Origin: AC-32 sp963746155
GTDB taxonomy: Bacteria > Actinomycetota > Thermoleophilia > Gaiellales > Gaiellaceae
Assembly (NCBI GenBank): GCA_963746155.1
Contig: CAVVAB010000010.1
Location: forward strand, 124,001 to 188,000
DNA: 64,000 nucleotides
Direction of reading: 5' to 3'
The notes below the pieces were generated by a model. It was not told the DNA's origin. It did no database searches and saw nothing but the letters and a program-made list of their open reading frames with translations. Both the position numbers and the translations under genes were made by a program. This document shows positions 10,762 to 19,854 of the stretch, one piece after another. How positions within the stretch are numbered: the first letter of the stretch is position 1; the number at the start of each line of letters is the position of its first letter.

Positions 10762-12473
10762 TTCTTCATCAGCTTCTTCAGCTGCGCCCAGGTTCGCGTG
10801 TTCGCGATCTGATCCGCACCAAGCCACGCCCGCCGGGCCTGCGCGATGCCGAACTGGACGTAGTCCTGCGCCGCGATCTGGTGCGCGTCGCTCGAGACGA
10901 CAACCTTCACGCCGGCCTCGCCCGCCACTCGCGCGTTGACATCCGAGAGGTCGAGACGGTCGGGCTGCGAGTTGATCTCGAGGAACGTCCCCGTCTCGAC
11001 CGCCTTCTCGACCACGCGCTCGATGTCGATGTCCATCGGGTCGCGCCTGCTCAGCTTGCGGCCGGTCAGGTGCCCGATGCAGTCGACGTTCGGGTTCTCC
11101 ATCGTCGCGAGCACGCGCTCGGTCGGGTCGCGCTGAAAGGCCGTGTGGATCGAGGCGACGACCCAGTCGCGCTGGGCCAGCTGCTCGTCGGGGACGTCGA
11201 GCGTCCCGTCCGCCTTGATGTTGACCTCGACGCCTTTCAGCAGCTTGAGCGGCGCGACCTTCTTGGCCAGGGCGTCGATCTCCTTCGCCTGCTGCTCCAT
11301 GCGCCCCTCCCGCAGATAGTGCGAGTGGTCGGTGATCGCGTAGTAGGCGTAGCCGCGCCCCTTGGCGGCCATGACCATCTCCACGACCGTGTTCTTCCCG
11401 TCCGCGGACCAGTGCGAATGCGTGTGCAGGTCGCCGCGCAGCTGCTCCAGCTCGACGAGCTTCGGGAGCTCGCCCGTCCGCGCCGCCTCGAGCTCGCCCC
11501 CATTTTCGCGCAGCTCGGGCGGGATGTACGCGTAGCCGAGGTGCTCGTAGAGCTCCTCCTCGGTCGTCGCGGTGAAGACCTCGCCGCTCTCGACCTCGGT
11601 GACGCCGTACTCCGAGATCGAGAGCCCGCGGCGTACGGCCTCCTCGCGCATCGCCACGTTGTGGTCCTTCGAGCCGGTGAAGTGCTGGAGCAGGTTCCCG
11701 TAGCACTCGGGCGGCACGACGCGCAGGTCGAAGCGGAGGCCCTCGTGCGAGACGACGGTCGCCTTCGTCGGGCCCTTCGCAGCCACCTCGGAGACCCAGG
11801 GCAGGCCCGTGAAGTGGTCGATCAGCGCGGCCGGGTCGCTCGCCGTCGCGATGATGTCGAGGTCGCGGACGGTCTCCCTGCGGCGACGCGCGCTCCCCGC
11901 CTCGGAGACTCGGTCCGAGGCAGGGTGCTCCCGGAGCTCCTCGACCGCCTCGAGCAGCGCGGGCAGGGCGCGGCCCAGGAGCGCTCGCGGCGGGCCCGAG
12001 GCCTTCTTCTTGCGCCCGACCGACTTGAGGATGTTCTCCTCGACCTTCGCGCCGAGCCCCGGAAGCGTTCGCAGGCGCTGCTCCCGGGCGGCCGTCTTCA
12101 GCTCGGCAAGGGTGGTTACGCCGAGCTCGAGCCAGATCTTGCGCACCGTCTTCGGCCCGAGCCCTGGGATCTGGAGGAACTCGACCACCTCGGGCGGGAT
12201 CGTCTTGCGCCGCTTGGTGAGCGCTTCGATCTCGCCCTTGTCGACGATCTGGACGATCTTGTCCTGGATCGTCGCGCCGATCCCGGGGAGCTCCTTTGCC
12301 TTTCCGTCGAGGGCGAGCTGGGCGACGGGCCCACCCGTGTCCCGCACGCGCGTGGCCGCCCTGCGGTAGGCGAGCACCCGGAAGGCCGCCTCGCCTTCGA
12401 TCTCCAGCAGGTCGGCCAGCAGCTCGAGCTGCTCAGCCACCTCCGCGTTGCGCGGGAGCGTCGTCGCCACCAC
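10758..12473 (-). CDS. polX: DNA polymerase X family protein with PHP domain
   Basis: Single-chain repair polymerase of the bacterial PolX type, 571 residues. N-terminal helix-hairpin-helix region (LPGIGATIQDKI, IPGLGPKTVRKIW), then the polymerase-beta-like palm with catalytic Asp residues in VRDLDIIA and LRFDLRVV, then a C-terminal PHP domain with metal ligands in DLHTHSHWSADG, ITDHSHYL and SSDAHQ, expected to give 3'-5' exonuclease or AP-site processing activity. GTG 12473 is the chosen start; it is divergent from the glycosyltransferase by 15 bases. The frame is intact. Confidence 0.93.
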   Translation of the reverse strand: MVATTLPRNAEVAEQLELLADLLEIEGEAAFRVLAYRRAATRVRDTGGPVAQLALDGKAKELPGIGATIQDKIVQIVDKGEIEALTKRRKTIPPEVVEFLQIPGLGPKTVRKIWLELGVTTLAELKTAAREQRLRTLPGLGAKVEENILKSVGRKKKASGPPRALLGRALPALLEAVEELREHPASDRVSEAGSARRRRETVRDLDIIATASDPAALIDHFTGLPWVSEVAAKGPTKATVVSHEGLRFDLRVVPPECYGNLLQHFTGSKDHNVAMREEAVRRGLSISEYGVTEVESGEVFTATTEEELYEHLGYAYIPPELRENGGELEAARTGELPKLVELEQLRGDLHTHSHWSADGKNTVVEMVMAAKGRGYAYYAITDHSHYLREGRMEQQAKEIDALAKKVAPLKLLKGVEVNIKADGTLDVPDEQLAQRDWVVASIHTAFQRDPTERVLATMENPNVDCIGHLTGRKLSRRDPMDIDIERVVEKAVETGTFLEINSQPDRLDLSDVNARVAGEAGVKVVVSSDAHQIAAQDYVQFGIAQARRAWLGADQIANTRTWAQLKKLMKK

Positions 12474-12488
12474 GGCGATGATACGGGC

Positions 12489-13196
12489 GTGCGACCCGTG
12501 GTCTGCCTGCCCACGTACAACGAGCGCGAGAACCTCGAGCGCATGGTGCGCGCCCTCGGCGAGCACGGTGTCTCGGTGCTCGTGATCGACGACAGCTCGC
12601 CGGACGGGACCGGCGAGCTGGCCGACCGGCTGGCGCAGGAGCTCGACCACGTCGAGGTGCTCCACCGCCCGCGCAAGGAGGGCCTCGGCCCCGCGTACCT
12701 CGCCGGGTTCCGACACGCGCTCGCGGCGGGCGCGGAGCTGATCCTCGAGATGGACTGCGACTTCTCCCACGACCCGGCCGACGTTCCGCGCCTCCTGGCG
12801 GCCGTCGAGAAGGCCGACGTCGCGGTGGGCTCGCGCTACGTCGCGGGCGGCTCGGTGCTCGACTGGGGCCTTGTCCGGCGCTTCGTCTCCGCGGGAGGCT
12901 CGTTCTACGCACGCGTGCTGCTGGGCGTCGGCGTGCGTGACCTCACGGCAGGCTTCAAGTGCTACCGGCGGGCCGTCCTCGAGACGATCGACCTCGACGC
13001 GATCTCGTCGCTCGGCTACGCGTTCCAGATCGAGACCACGTACCGGGCGCTGCGCGCGGGCTTCCGGGTCGTCGAGGTGCCGATCGTCTTCGCCGACCGC
13101 GAGCACGGAGGCTCGAAGATGAGCAAGGGGATCGTGCTCGAGGCGATGTGGAAGGTCCCGGCCCTGCGCCTCCGGGCGCTGACAGGCCGCCTGTAG
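12489..13196 (+). CDS. polyprenol-phosphate mannosyltransferase-like GT2 glycosyltransferase
   Basis: 235 residues, family 2 glycosyltransferase of the DPM1/Ppm type that transfers mannose (or another hexose) from a nucleotide sugar to polyprenyl phosphate on the cytosolic face of the membrane. Motifs: PTYNERENLERM at the N-terminus, DDSSPDGTGELAD, the metal-binding EMDCDFSHDP, GSRYVAGG, and FADREHGGSKMS near the C-terminus. It has no multi-spanning N-acyltransferase or membrane domain, so it is the soluble Ppm form. The product would feed lipoglycan or protein O-mannosylation. Confidence 0.87.
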   Translation: MRPVVCLPTYNERENLERMVRALGEHGVSVLVIDDSSPDGTGELADRLAQELDHVEVLHRPRKEGLGPAYLAGFRHALAAGAELILEMDCDFSHDPADVPRLLAAVEKADVAVGSRYVAGGSVLDWGLVRRFVSAGGSFYARVLLGVGVRDLTAGFKCYRRAVLETIDLDAISSLGYAFQIETTYRALRAGFRVVEVPIVFADREHGGSKMSKGIVLEAMWKVPALRLRALTGRL

Positions 13197-13206
13197 CATC
13201 AACTCC

Positions 13207-13536
13207 GTGGACGAGCTGACCGACTCGACGTTCGAGGAGAAGGTCCTGCAGAGCGACCGGCCGGTCGTGGTCGATTTCTGGGCGCCGTGGTGCGGCCCCT
13301 GCCACGCCGTAGAGCCGATCCTCCGCCAGCTCGAGGAGGAGCACGGCTCGCGGATCGCCTTCTACAAGCTCGACATCGACCAGAACGCCGTCACAGCCTC
13401 GCGCTACAGCGTCCTCTCGATCCCCACCGCGATTCTCTTCGAGAAGGGCGAGGCGCAGGAGACAGTGATCGGCGCCCGGCCCCGCTCGCACTTCGAGCAG
13501 GCCTGGGCGCCGTGGTTCACATCGCCGACTCCGTGA
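13207..13536 (+). CDS. thioredoxin
   Basis: 109 residues from a GTG start. Classic thioredoxin fold with active site WAPWCGPC (CGPC at about residues 31-34) and the cis-Pro region SIPTAILFEKG. Cytosolic disulfide reductant. The two residues after the active site are His-Ala in place of the usual Lys-Met or Arg-Ala. It lies 10 bases after the glycosyltransferase and overlaps the convergent permease gene by 20 bases at the 3' ends. Confidence 0.93.
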   Translation: MDELTDSTFEEKVLQSDRPVVVDFWAPWCGPCHAVEPILRQLEEEHGSRIAFYKLDIDQNAVTASRYSVLSIPTAILFEKGEAQETVIGARPRSHFEQAWAPWFTSPTP

Positions 13537-14560
13537 CCTGCGACTGCTGAGCGCGCGGGGTACGGCGCAGCGACCTCGAGACGCCGCGTTCCTCCGAGTG
13601 CGTACGGAGGCGGACGCGCGGGTCGAGGATGCAGAACGCGATGTCGGCCAGCAGGTTCGCGAACGCGACGGTCATGGCGACGACGACCACGACGCCCAGG
13701 ATCACCGGCTCGTCGTTCGTCCCGAGCGCCTGGTACAGCACGTGGCCGAGCCCGGGCAGCTGGTAGATCGTCTCGATGAAGATCGCCCCCGTGAGCGCGA
13801 GTCCGAAGTCCATCCCGAGCATCGCGACGACGGGCAGCAGCGCGTTCCGCAGCACGTGCTTGCGGAGCACCCGCGACCGGCTCGCCCCCTTTGCATAGGC
13901 GGTCCGGACGTAGTCCTCGTGCATCGCTTCGAGCAGGCTCGCCCTGATCATCCGCGCGTAGAGCGCGGCGAAGATGAGGGCGAACGTGAACCAGGGCAGG
14001 ATCATGTGGTACGCCCAGTACCTCGGGCCGCCGCACTGGTAGGAGCTGTTCGGGTCGTAGGCAAAGCTGCAGTAGCCCTCGACCGGGAAGAGATGGGCCT
14101 TGACCCCGAGTACGTAGGAGAAGACGAGGCTCAGCCAGACCGGATGCGCCGAGATGCCGATCAGCAGCGCGACCATCAGGCCGCGGTCGGCCAACGAGCG
14201 CGGGTATAAGGCCGACAGGATCCCGACCGGGAACGCGATCAGCAGCCAGAGGATCGTCCCCCCGATCACGAGCGAGGCTGTCACCGGGAGCGCCTGGCCG
14301 ATGATCTGCCTGACGGTCAGCGACTGACGGAGCGAGTGGCCGAAGTCGCCGTGCGCGAGCCGGCCGACGAAGTGGACGTACTGGTCGGGCAGCGAGCGGT
14401 GCTGCAGGTTCCACTGGGCGGCGAGGTTCGGCGTGACGAGGCCCTGCCGCGCCCCGACTGTCCCGTCGGGCAGCATCAGGAAGATGATGAAGGTGATCAG
14501 GGTGATCACCCCCACGAGCAGGAACGCCCATAGCAGCCGCCTGACTATGAAGACCAGCAC
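13517..14560 (-). CDS. ABC transporter permease, DppB/OppB type, without partner genes
   Basis: 347 residues, BPD_transp_1 family. The N-terminal MLVFIVRRLLWAF helix and the fixed-spacing FGHSLRQSLTVRQII region are typical of the first permease of dipeptide/oligopeptide/nickel importers; the EAA loop is around YVRTAYAKGASRSRVLRKHVLRN. No second permease, ATPase or binding protein is in the window. It lies 28 bases after thiL on the same strand, so it is probably the last gene of the TPP-riboswitch operon. A role in thiamine-precursor uptake is only inferred from this position. Confidence 0.85.
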   Translation of the reverse strand: MLVFIVRRLLWAFLLVGVITLITFIIFLMLPDGTVGARQGLVTPNLAAQWNLQHRSLPDQYVHFVGRLAHGDFGHSLRQSLTVRQIIGQALPVTASLVIGGTILWLLIAFPVGILSALYPRSLADRGLMVALLIGISAHPVWLSLVFSYVLGVKAHLFPVEGYCSFAYDPNSSYQCGGPRYWAYHMILPWFTFALIFAALYARMIRASLLEAMHEDYVRTAYAKGASRSRVLRKHVLRNALLPVVAMLGMDFGLALTGAIFIETIYQLPGLGHVLYQALGTNDEPVILGVVVVVAMTVAFANLLADIAFCILDPRVRLRTHSEERGVSRSLRRTPRAQQSQVTESAM

Positions 14561-14588
14561 GCGCTCATAGCCTCACGACTCCCGCAGA

Positions 14589-15434
14589 TCAGCGCAAGTC
14601 GCCGGCTCCCGCTTCCCGCCCGCCGAAGTGGTCCCAACCCGAGAGGGCTACGGCCTTGCCTCCCAGGCGGATTTCCAGCCCCTCTCCCTCCTCGCAGCGG
14701 CCGATGACCGCGTATCCGAGCGCATCCGGGGTCGCGGCCAGGAGCTCGTAGTCCTCGCCGAAGCCGACGTCCTCGAGCTCGGCGCCCTCGGCGAGCGGAA
14801 CGCGCTCGAGGTCGATGACCAGCCGACAGCCCGAGCGCTCCGCGATGTGGCCCGCGTCCACGGCGAGGCCGTCGGAGACGTCCATCAGCGCGTGGGCGAC
14901 CGCGGCGAGGCGGCGGCCGTCCTCGAGCCGCAGCGGAGGCCGCGCGTAGGCGTGGTTGCGGAAGGCCGCGCCGGCGGCGCCGAGCGGGCCTGTCACGACG
15001 AGGAGGTCGCCCGGCTGCGCCCCGGCGCGGCCCGGTACCCGCTCCGAGTGCCCGAGCGCGGTGACGGACAGGTAGAGCAGCTCCGCGCGGGTCGTGTCGC
15101 CGCCGACGACCGGCACGCCTGGCTCGTTGAGCCCCTCGTAGAGCTCGACCACGTCCTTCAGCTCCGTCTCTCCCGGCGCGCCGAGGGTGACGAGCAGCGC
15201 CTCGGGCTCGGCGCCGGCCGCGGCGAGATCGCTCAGGTTCACCGCCGCCGCCTTGAAGCCGAGCTCGCGGTGGGTCGTCCAGTCGAGCCGGAAGTGGACG
15301 CCCTCGACGAGCGCGTCCTGGGTGACGACGAGGCCGCCGCCGAGCTGCGCGGTGTCGTGCTCGATCCCGCGCGCGAGGCCGCGGCGCTCGAGCTCCGCGA
15401 GTAGGCCGGCTTCGCCGAGCTCAGAGAGCCGCAT
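14589..15434 (-). CDS. thiL: thiamine-monophosphate kinase
   Basis: Phosphorylates thiamine monophosphate to the cofactor thiamine pyrophosphate, the last step of the pathway. 281 residues, AIRS/PurM-like fold. Metal and ATP binding motifs: HDTAQLGGG (HD/DDxA type), TQDALVEGVHF, FKAAAVNLSDLAAAGA, VVGGDTTRA and MDVSDGLAVDAGHIA. The ATG lies inside the last codons of thiE (the restored thiE stop is 13 bases into thiL), consistent with coupling. The frame is intact. Confidence 0.93.
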   Translation of the reverse strand: MRLSELGEAGLLAELERRGLARGIEHDTAQLGGGLVVTQDALVEGVHFRLDWTTHRELGFKAAAVNLSDLAAAGAEPEALLVTLGAPGETELKDVVELYEGLNEPGVPVVGGDTTRAELLYLSVTALGHSERVPGRAGAQPGDLLVVTGPLGAAGAAFRNHAYARPPLRLEDGRRLAAVAHALMDVSDGLAVDAGHIAERSGCRLVIDLERVPLAEGAELEDVGFGEDYELLAATPDALGYAVIGRCEEGEGLEIRLGGKAVALSGWDHFGGREAGAGDLR

Positions 15435-15974
15435 CGATCGCGGCCCGGAGAGCTGCGGACGTCGGTTGCCGCGCGGATGACGGCCACGCCTGCGGCCCCC
15501 GCGCGGATGCAGTCGGCCGCGTTCGCGGCGTCGATCCCGCCGATCGCGACCACGGGCACGCTCACCGCCGCACAGATCTCGGCCAACCCGTCGAGCCCGA
15601 TCGGCGGGTCAGCGTCGAGCTTCGACGGCGTCGCCCAGACAGGCCCGGCCCCGATGTAGGCGGCGCCCAGCCCGCTCACCCGCCTGCGCCTCGGCGACCG
15701 ACGCCGCGGAGGTGCCGAGCAGGAGCCCCGCCCGGACGGCCCGCTCGGCCCCGGGGTCGTCCCGGCCGAGGTGGACGCCGTCGGCTTCGAGCCTGACTGC
15801 CGCCTCGACGTCGTCGTTGACGACGAACGTCGCCGGGAGGTCGCGGAGCGGGCGGCCGATCTCGACCAGCTCCTCCGTGCCCGCGCCCTTGACCCGGAGC
15901 TGGACCACCGTCGCACCGCCCTCGACCGCGGCCCGCGCGGTTTCGAGGTCCTCGACGATCGCGTGCAGCCTCAC
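15421..15974 (-). CDS. thiE: thiamine-phosphate synthase (two apparent frame breaks)
   Basis: Joins the pyrimidine and thiazole precursors into thiamine monophosphate. After correction about 184 residues. Seen: VQLRVKGAGTEELVEIG (the N-terminal substrate strand), FVVNDDVEAAVRLEADGVHLGRDD (pyrophosphate and metal site), LLLGTSAASVAEA, then GLGAAYIGAGPVWATPSK and VVAIGGIDAANAADCIRAGAAGVAVI. One extra base near 15680 separates the two halves. A second near 15461 shifts the tail; without it the protein ends AALRAAIDAAL and stops at 15421. The GTG start overlaps the thiM stop by four bases. Confidence 0.88.
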
Positions 15975-16764
15975 GCCTCGCGGTATCTCGCGTCGACCGT
16001 CTCGGGGTCGAGAGCGGCGAGCGCGTCGTAGAGCGCGGCGTGGAACGTGCCGGGCCCCTTCGCGTGCTCCGCGGCATCCTCGGCGGCGACCCCGAACGCG
16101 ACGAGCGCCTCCGCGGCTGCATCGAGCGGGTCCTCCGGCCGAACGGCGAGGAAGCAGCCCGTCATCGCGGTCGACATGCAGCCGGTTCCCGTGACCGTGC
16201 CGAGCAGCGGGTGTCCGTTCGCGACCGCATACGAGCGCTCGCCGTCGGAGACGTGGTCGACCGGGCCCGGTCACGGACGCGACGCAGCCGAGTGCCTTCG
16301 CGGCGGCCTGCGCCAGCTCGGGGCTCGCTGCGGCACCGATCGACTCGACGCCGCGGATCTCGGCCTCCTGCCCGGCAAGGGTCGCGATCTCGGCCGCGTT
16401 CCCGCGGACGACCGCGATCTTCAGGTCGTCCGAGCAGACGCTGCGCCGTCTGCGTGCGATAGCTCGTCGCCCCTGCCCCGACCGGGTCGAGCACGATCGG
16501 AGCGCCTGCCCGGTTGGCCGCGCGCCCGGCCGCGAGCATCGCCTCGATCCAGTGGTCGGACAGCGTCCCGATGTTGAGCACGAGCGCGCCCGCGACCGAG
16601 GCCATCTCCTCGACCTCCTGCGGCGCATGAGCCATCACCGGCAGCGCGCCGATCGCGAGCGTCGCGTTCGCGGTCTCGTTCATGACCACGTAGTTCGTGA
16701 TCTGGTGCACGAGCGGCTTGCGCTCCCGCATCGCGCGCAGGTCTGCGCCCGTCTGGAGGCTCAC
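15971..16764 (-). CDS. thiM: hydroxyethylthiazole kinase (two apparent frame breaks)
   Basis: Salvage kinase that phosphorylates the thiazole moiety for ThiE. Segments lie in three frames but join without gap: KPLVHQITNYVVMNETANATLAIG, VLDPVGAGATSYRTQTAQR, then IAVVRGNAAEIATLAG, then VTGTGCMSTAMTGCFLAV with the catalytic Cys in GTGC, and KGPGTFHAALYDAL. Extra bases near 16441 and 16264 explain both shifts; removing one base at the first gives the same spacing between RTQT and RGNAAE as in known ThiM proteins. The GTG start overlaps the thiD stop by four bases. Confidence 0.88.
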
Positions 16765-17535
16765 GCGGCACCTCGGAGGCCGATGACGTCGACCGGACCG
16801 TCTCCGGCGCCGAGGTCGGTCAGCCCCTGCGCGACGGCGCGAGACGCCGCCTTCGCCGCGCCGCGGGCGGCAGCCTCGAGGCTCTCGCCGCGGGCCAGCA
16901 GCGCCGCCAGCGTGGCCGAATGCGTACAGCCGGCCCCGTGCGTCGCGCGCACCGCGTGCCGCTTGACCGGGATCTCGACGTGCTCCTCGCCGTCGAAGAG
17001 GTGGTCGACCGGCTGCGCGGCGTGGCCGCCGGTCACGATCACCGCCGGGCGCGCCGAGGTCGACGATCCGCTCCGCGAGCGTGTACGGCAGCCCGTCCCC
17101 GACGAGCGCCTCGGCCTCGGGCAGGTTCGGCGTCACCACCGTGGCGAGCGGGAAGAGCCGCGCGACCAGCGTCGCGACCGCGTCGTCCTGCAGCAGGCGC
17201 GCGCCCGAGCTCGCGACCATCACCGGGTCGACCACGAGCGGCACCGGGTGCTCGCCCAGAAAGTCGGCGACCGCGTCGATCGTCGCCGACGAGGAGAGCA
17301 TCCCCGTCTTGGCCGCGTCGACGCCCAGGTCGTCGAACACGACCTCGAGCTGAGCCGTGACGAACTCCGGCGGCACCTCGTGGACGGCGGCGACGCCGGT
17401 CGTGTTCTGGGCGGTCAACGCGACGATCGCGCTCATGCCGTGGCAGCCCGCCGCCGCGAACGCCTTCAGGTCGGCCTGGATCCCGGCGCCGCCGCCGGAG
17501 TCAGACCCGGCAATCGTCAAAACGCGTGGAACCAT
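16761..17535 (-). CDS. thiD: hydroxymethylpyrimidine/phosphomethylpyrimidine kinase (one apparent frame break)
   Basis: Phosphorylates HMP and HMP-phosphate, the pyrimidine arm of thiamine synthesis. About 257 residues after correction. N-terminal LTIAGSDSGGGAGIQADLKAF, then DPVMVASSGARLL, TPNLPEAEALVG, then after an extra base near 17046 the second half VIVTGGHAAQPVDHLFDG and the anion-hole motif THGAGCTHSATLAALLARG. It is the first gene of the thi operon. The ATG 17535 follows a GGAGGGAGGAG Shine-Dalgarno tract that is also the 3' end of the TPP riboswitch, so translation is the likely point of control. Confidence 0.9.
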
Positions 17536-17537
17536 CT

Positions 17538-17612
17538 CCTCCCTCCGCCGGCATGACCCGGATCAGGTTCGTCGGGTGTGATCTCAGCCCCGCAGGGCAC
17601 CCCGGTGCGGCA
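17538..17612 (-). ncRNA. TPP riboswitch (THI element) upstream of thiD
   Basis: Read on the minus strand, the leader contains the conserved TPP aptamer blocks in order: GGGGTGCC, GGCTGAGAT, ACCC, GAACCTGATCCGGGTCATGCC and GCGGAGGGA. The last block merges with the thiD Shine-Dalgarno sequence, so ligand binding should hide the ribosome site. The aptamer begins only about 17 bases from the divergent helicase start, so the promoter of the thi operon must lie inside the helicase coding region. Confidence 0.95.
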
Positions 17613-17628
17613 AGGCTACCATCGTCCA

Positions 17629-19854
17629 GTGGCCACGAGCGTTGCCCTCTGGGACGACTTGCTCCAGGGCGAGGAGCTCGCGCACCTCGGCGTTGGAGCC
17701 CGCGCGCGCGGCCAAAACGGTGCCGCTTCCGGAGGGGCTGCACCCGCGGGTTCGCGAGTCGCTCGGCGTCGACTCGCTCTACACGCATCAGGCCGAGGCC
17801 TGGGACGCGGCCGCGCGCGGCGAGCACCTGATCGTCACGACGGGCACCGCGAGCGGGAAGACCCTCGCGTTCAACCTGCCCGTCCTCGACGCGCTCGCGC
17901 GCGAGCCGAAGCAGCGGGCCATCTACCTCTACCCGACGAAGGCGCTCGCGCAGGACCAGCTGCGGGCGCTCGGCTCCGTTCGCTTGCCGCGGCTCCGCGC
18001 CGCGATCTACGACGGCGACACCGAGACGAAGCGGCGCTGGCAGGTGCGCAAGTGGTCGAACCTGATCCTGTCCAACCCGGACATGCTCCACATCGGCGTC
18101 CTCCCGCACCACGACCGCTGGGGCGACGTGCTCTCGAACCTCGCGTACGTGGTCGTGGACGAGGCGCACGTCTACCGCGGGGTCTTCGGCTCGCACGTCG
18201 CGAACGTCCTGCGCCGGCTGCGGCGGCTGGCGCGCGTCTACGGCGCCGAGCCGCAGTTCCTGCTCGCGTCGGCCACGATCGCCAACCCTGGAGAGCTGGC
18301 GCGCTCGCTGATCGGCGCGGAGGCGACGGTGATCGCCGACGACGGAGCGCCGCGCGCCGACCGGACGGTGGCGCTCTGGAACCCGCCGCTGACCGACGAG
18401 GAGCTGGGTCTGCGAGCGAGCCCGCTCGGCGAGGCGTCGCGTCTGCTTGCGGACCTCGTCTCGCGTGGGCTGCGCACGCTCTGCTTCGCCAAGAGCAGGC
18501 GCGCGGCGGAGCTGATCCACCGCTTCACGGCCGACCGGCTCGGGGACGACTCTGCGCTCTCGCCCTATCGCGCCGGCTACACGCCCGCGCAGCGGCGCGA
18601 GATCGAGCGGCGACTGCTCGAGGGCGAGCTGCTCGGCGTGTCCGCGACCAACGCGCTCGAGCTGGGCATCGACGTCGGCCTGCTCGACTGCGTCCTCTCA
18701 GTCGGGTTCCCCGGAACGGTCGCGTCGCTGCGCCAGCAGTGGGGTCGCGCGGGGCGCCGGGGTCACGGGCTGGCCGTGCTCGTCGCGAGCGAGGACGCGC
18801 TCGACCAGTACTTCATGCGCGAGCCCGAGATGCTGCTCGGAAGGCGCGTCGAGGCCGCGATCCTCGACCACGAGAACCCGCGGGTACTCGACGGCCACGT
18901 GCGCGCGGCCGCGTTCGAGGCGCCGCTGGACGACGCCGACCGCGAGCTGCTCGGCGACGCCGCGCTCGAGCGGGCGGCCGTCGCTGCCCGAGCTGCAGAA
19001 GACGAAGGCCGGCTACGTCTGGGCCGGCCGCGACTACCCGGCTGCGCGGCTCTCCCTGCGCTCGACCGGACCCGAGTCGTTCACGATCGTCGACGCGTCC
19101 GACGGCGCGATCCTCGGCATCGTCGAGCAGGAGCGCGCCTACTCGACCGTCCACGAAGGCGCGATCTACCTCCACCTCGGCGAGAGCTACCGGGTCCGGG
19201 AGCTCGACCTCGGCTCGCGCACGGCCGTGGTCGAGCCGTTCCGCGGCGACTACTACACGCAGGCGAAGACCGAGACCACGACCGCGATCGTCGAGCCCCG
19301 GCGGGTCGAGACCCGGCTCGGCCTCGAGCTCGCGTTCGGAAGCGTCGTCGTCACCGACCAGGTCGTCGGCTTCCAGAAGCGCTCGATCCAGACGCAGGAG
19401 AAGCTGGAGCTCGTCCCGCTCGTCCTGCCGCAGACCGAGTTCGAGACCGAGGCCGTCTGGTTCCTCCCCGAGCCGTGGATGCTCGAGGGCATCGAGCGCG
19501 AGCCGCGCCTGCTCGGGTCGCTCCACGCGGCCGAGCACTCGCTGATCGCGCTGCTGCCGCTCTGGGCGATGTGCGACCGCTGGGACATCGGCGGCCTCTC
19601 GACGAACCTCCACTTCCAGACCGGGCGGCCGACGATCTTCGTCTACGACGGCCACGCGGGCGGCGTCGGGATCGCCGAGCGCGGGTTCGAGGCCTTCGAG
19701 GGCTGGGTCGAGGACACGGCGAAGCTGCTGGACGGCTGCCCGTGCGACCACGGCTGCCCGTCCTGCGTCCAGAGCCCGAAGTGCGGGAACCTGAACGAGC
19801 CGCTCGACAAGGCGGGCGCGCTGGGCCTGCTGGGGCGGATGGTGGCCGTCCTAG
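17629..19854 (+). CDS. DEAD/DEAH-box helicase with C-terminal DUF1998, MrfA-like (two or three apparent frame breaks)
   Basis: Superfamily 2 helicase of about 740 residues, related to the MrfA mitomycin-repair helicases. THQAEAW (Q-motif-like), Walker A TGTASGKT, VVVDEAHVY (DEAH), SATIANP (motif III), then GVSATNALELGIDVG and QQWGRAGRRG (motifs V and VI), and a C-terminal four-Cys cluster CPCDHGCPSCVQSPKC expected to bind metal. Extra bases near 17692 (start region) and 18978 shift the frame by one each. After KAGALGLLG the frame runs on for 200 codons over the opposite gene. One more extra base near 19845 would let it stop at the TAG of a CTAG shared with that gene, the pattern used elsewhere here, so the end is set there. 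Confidence 0.85.
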
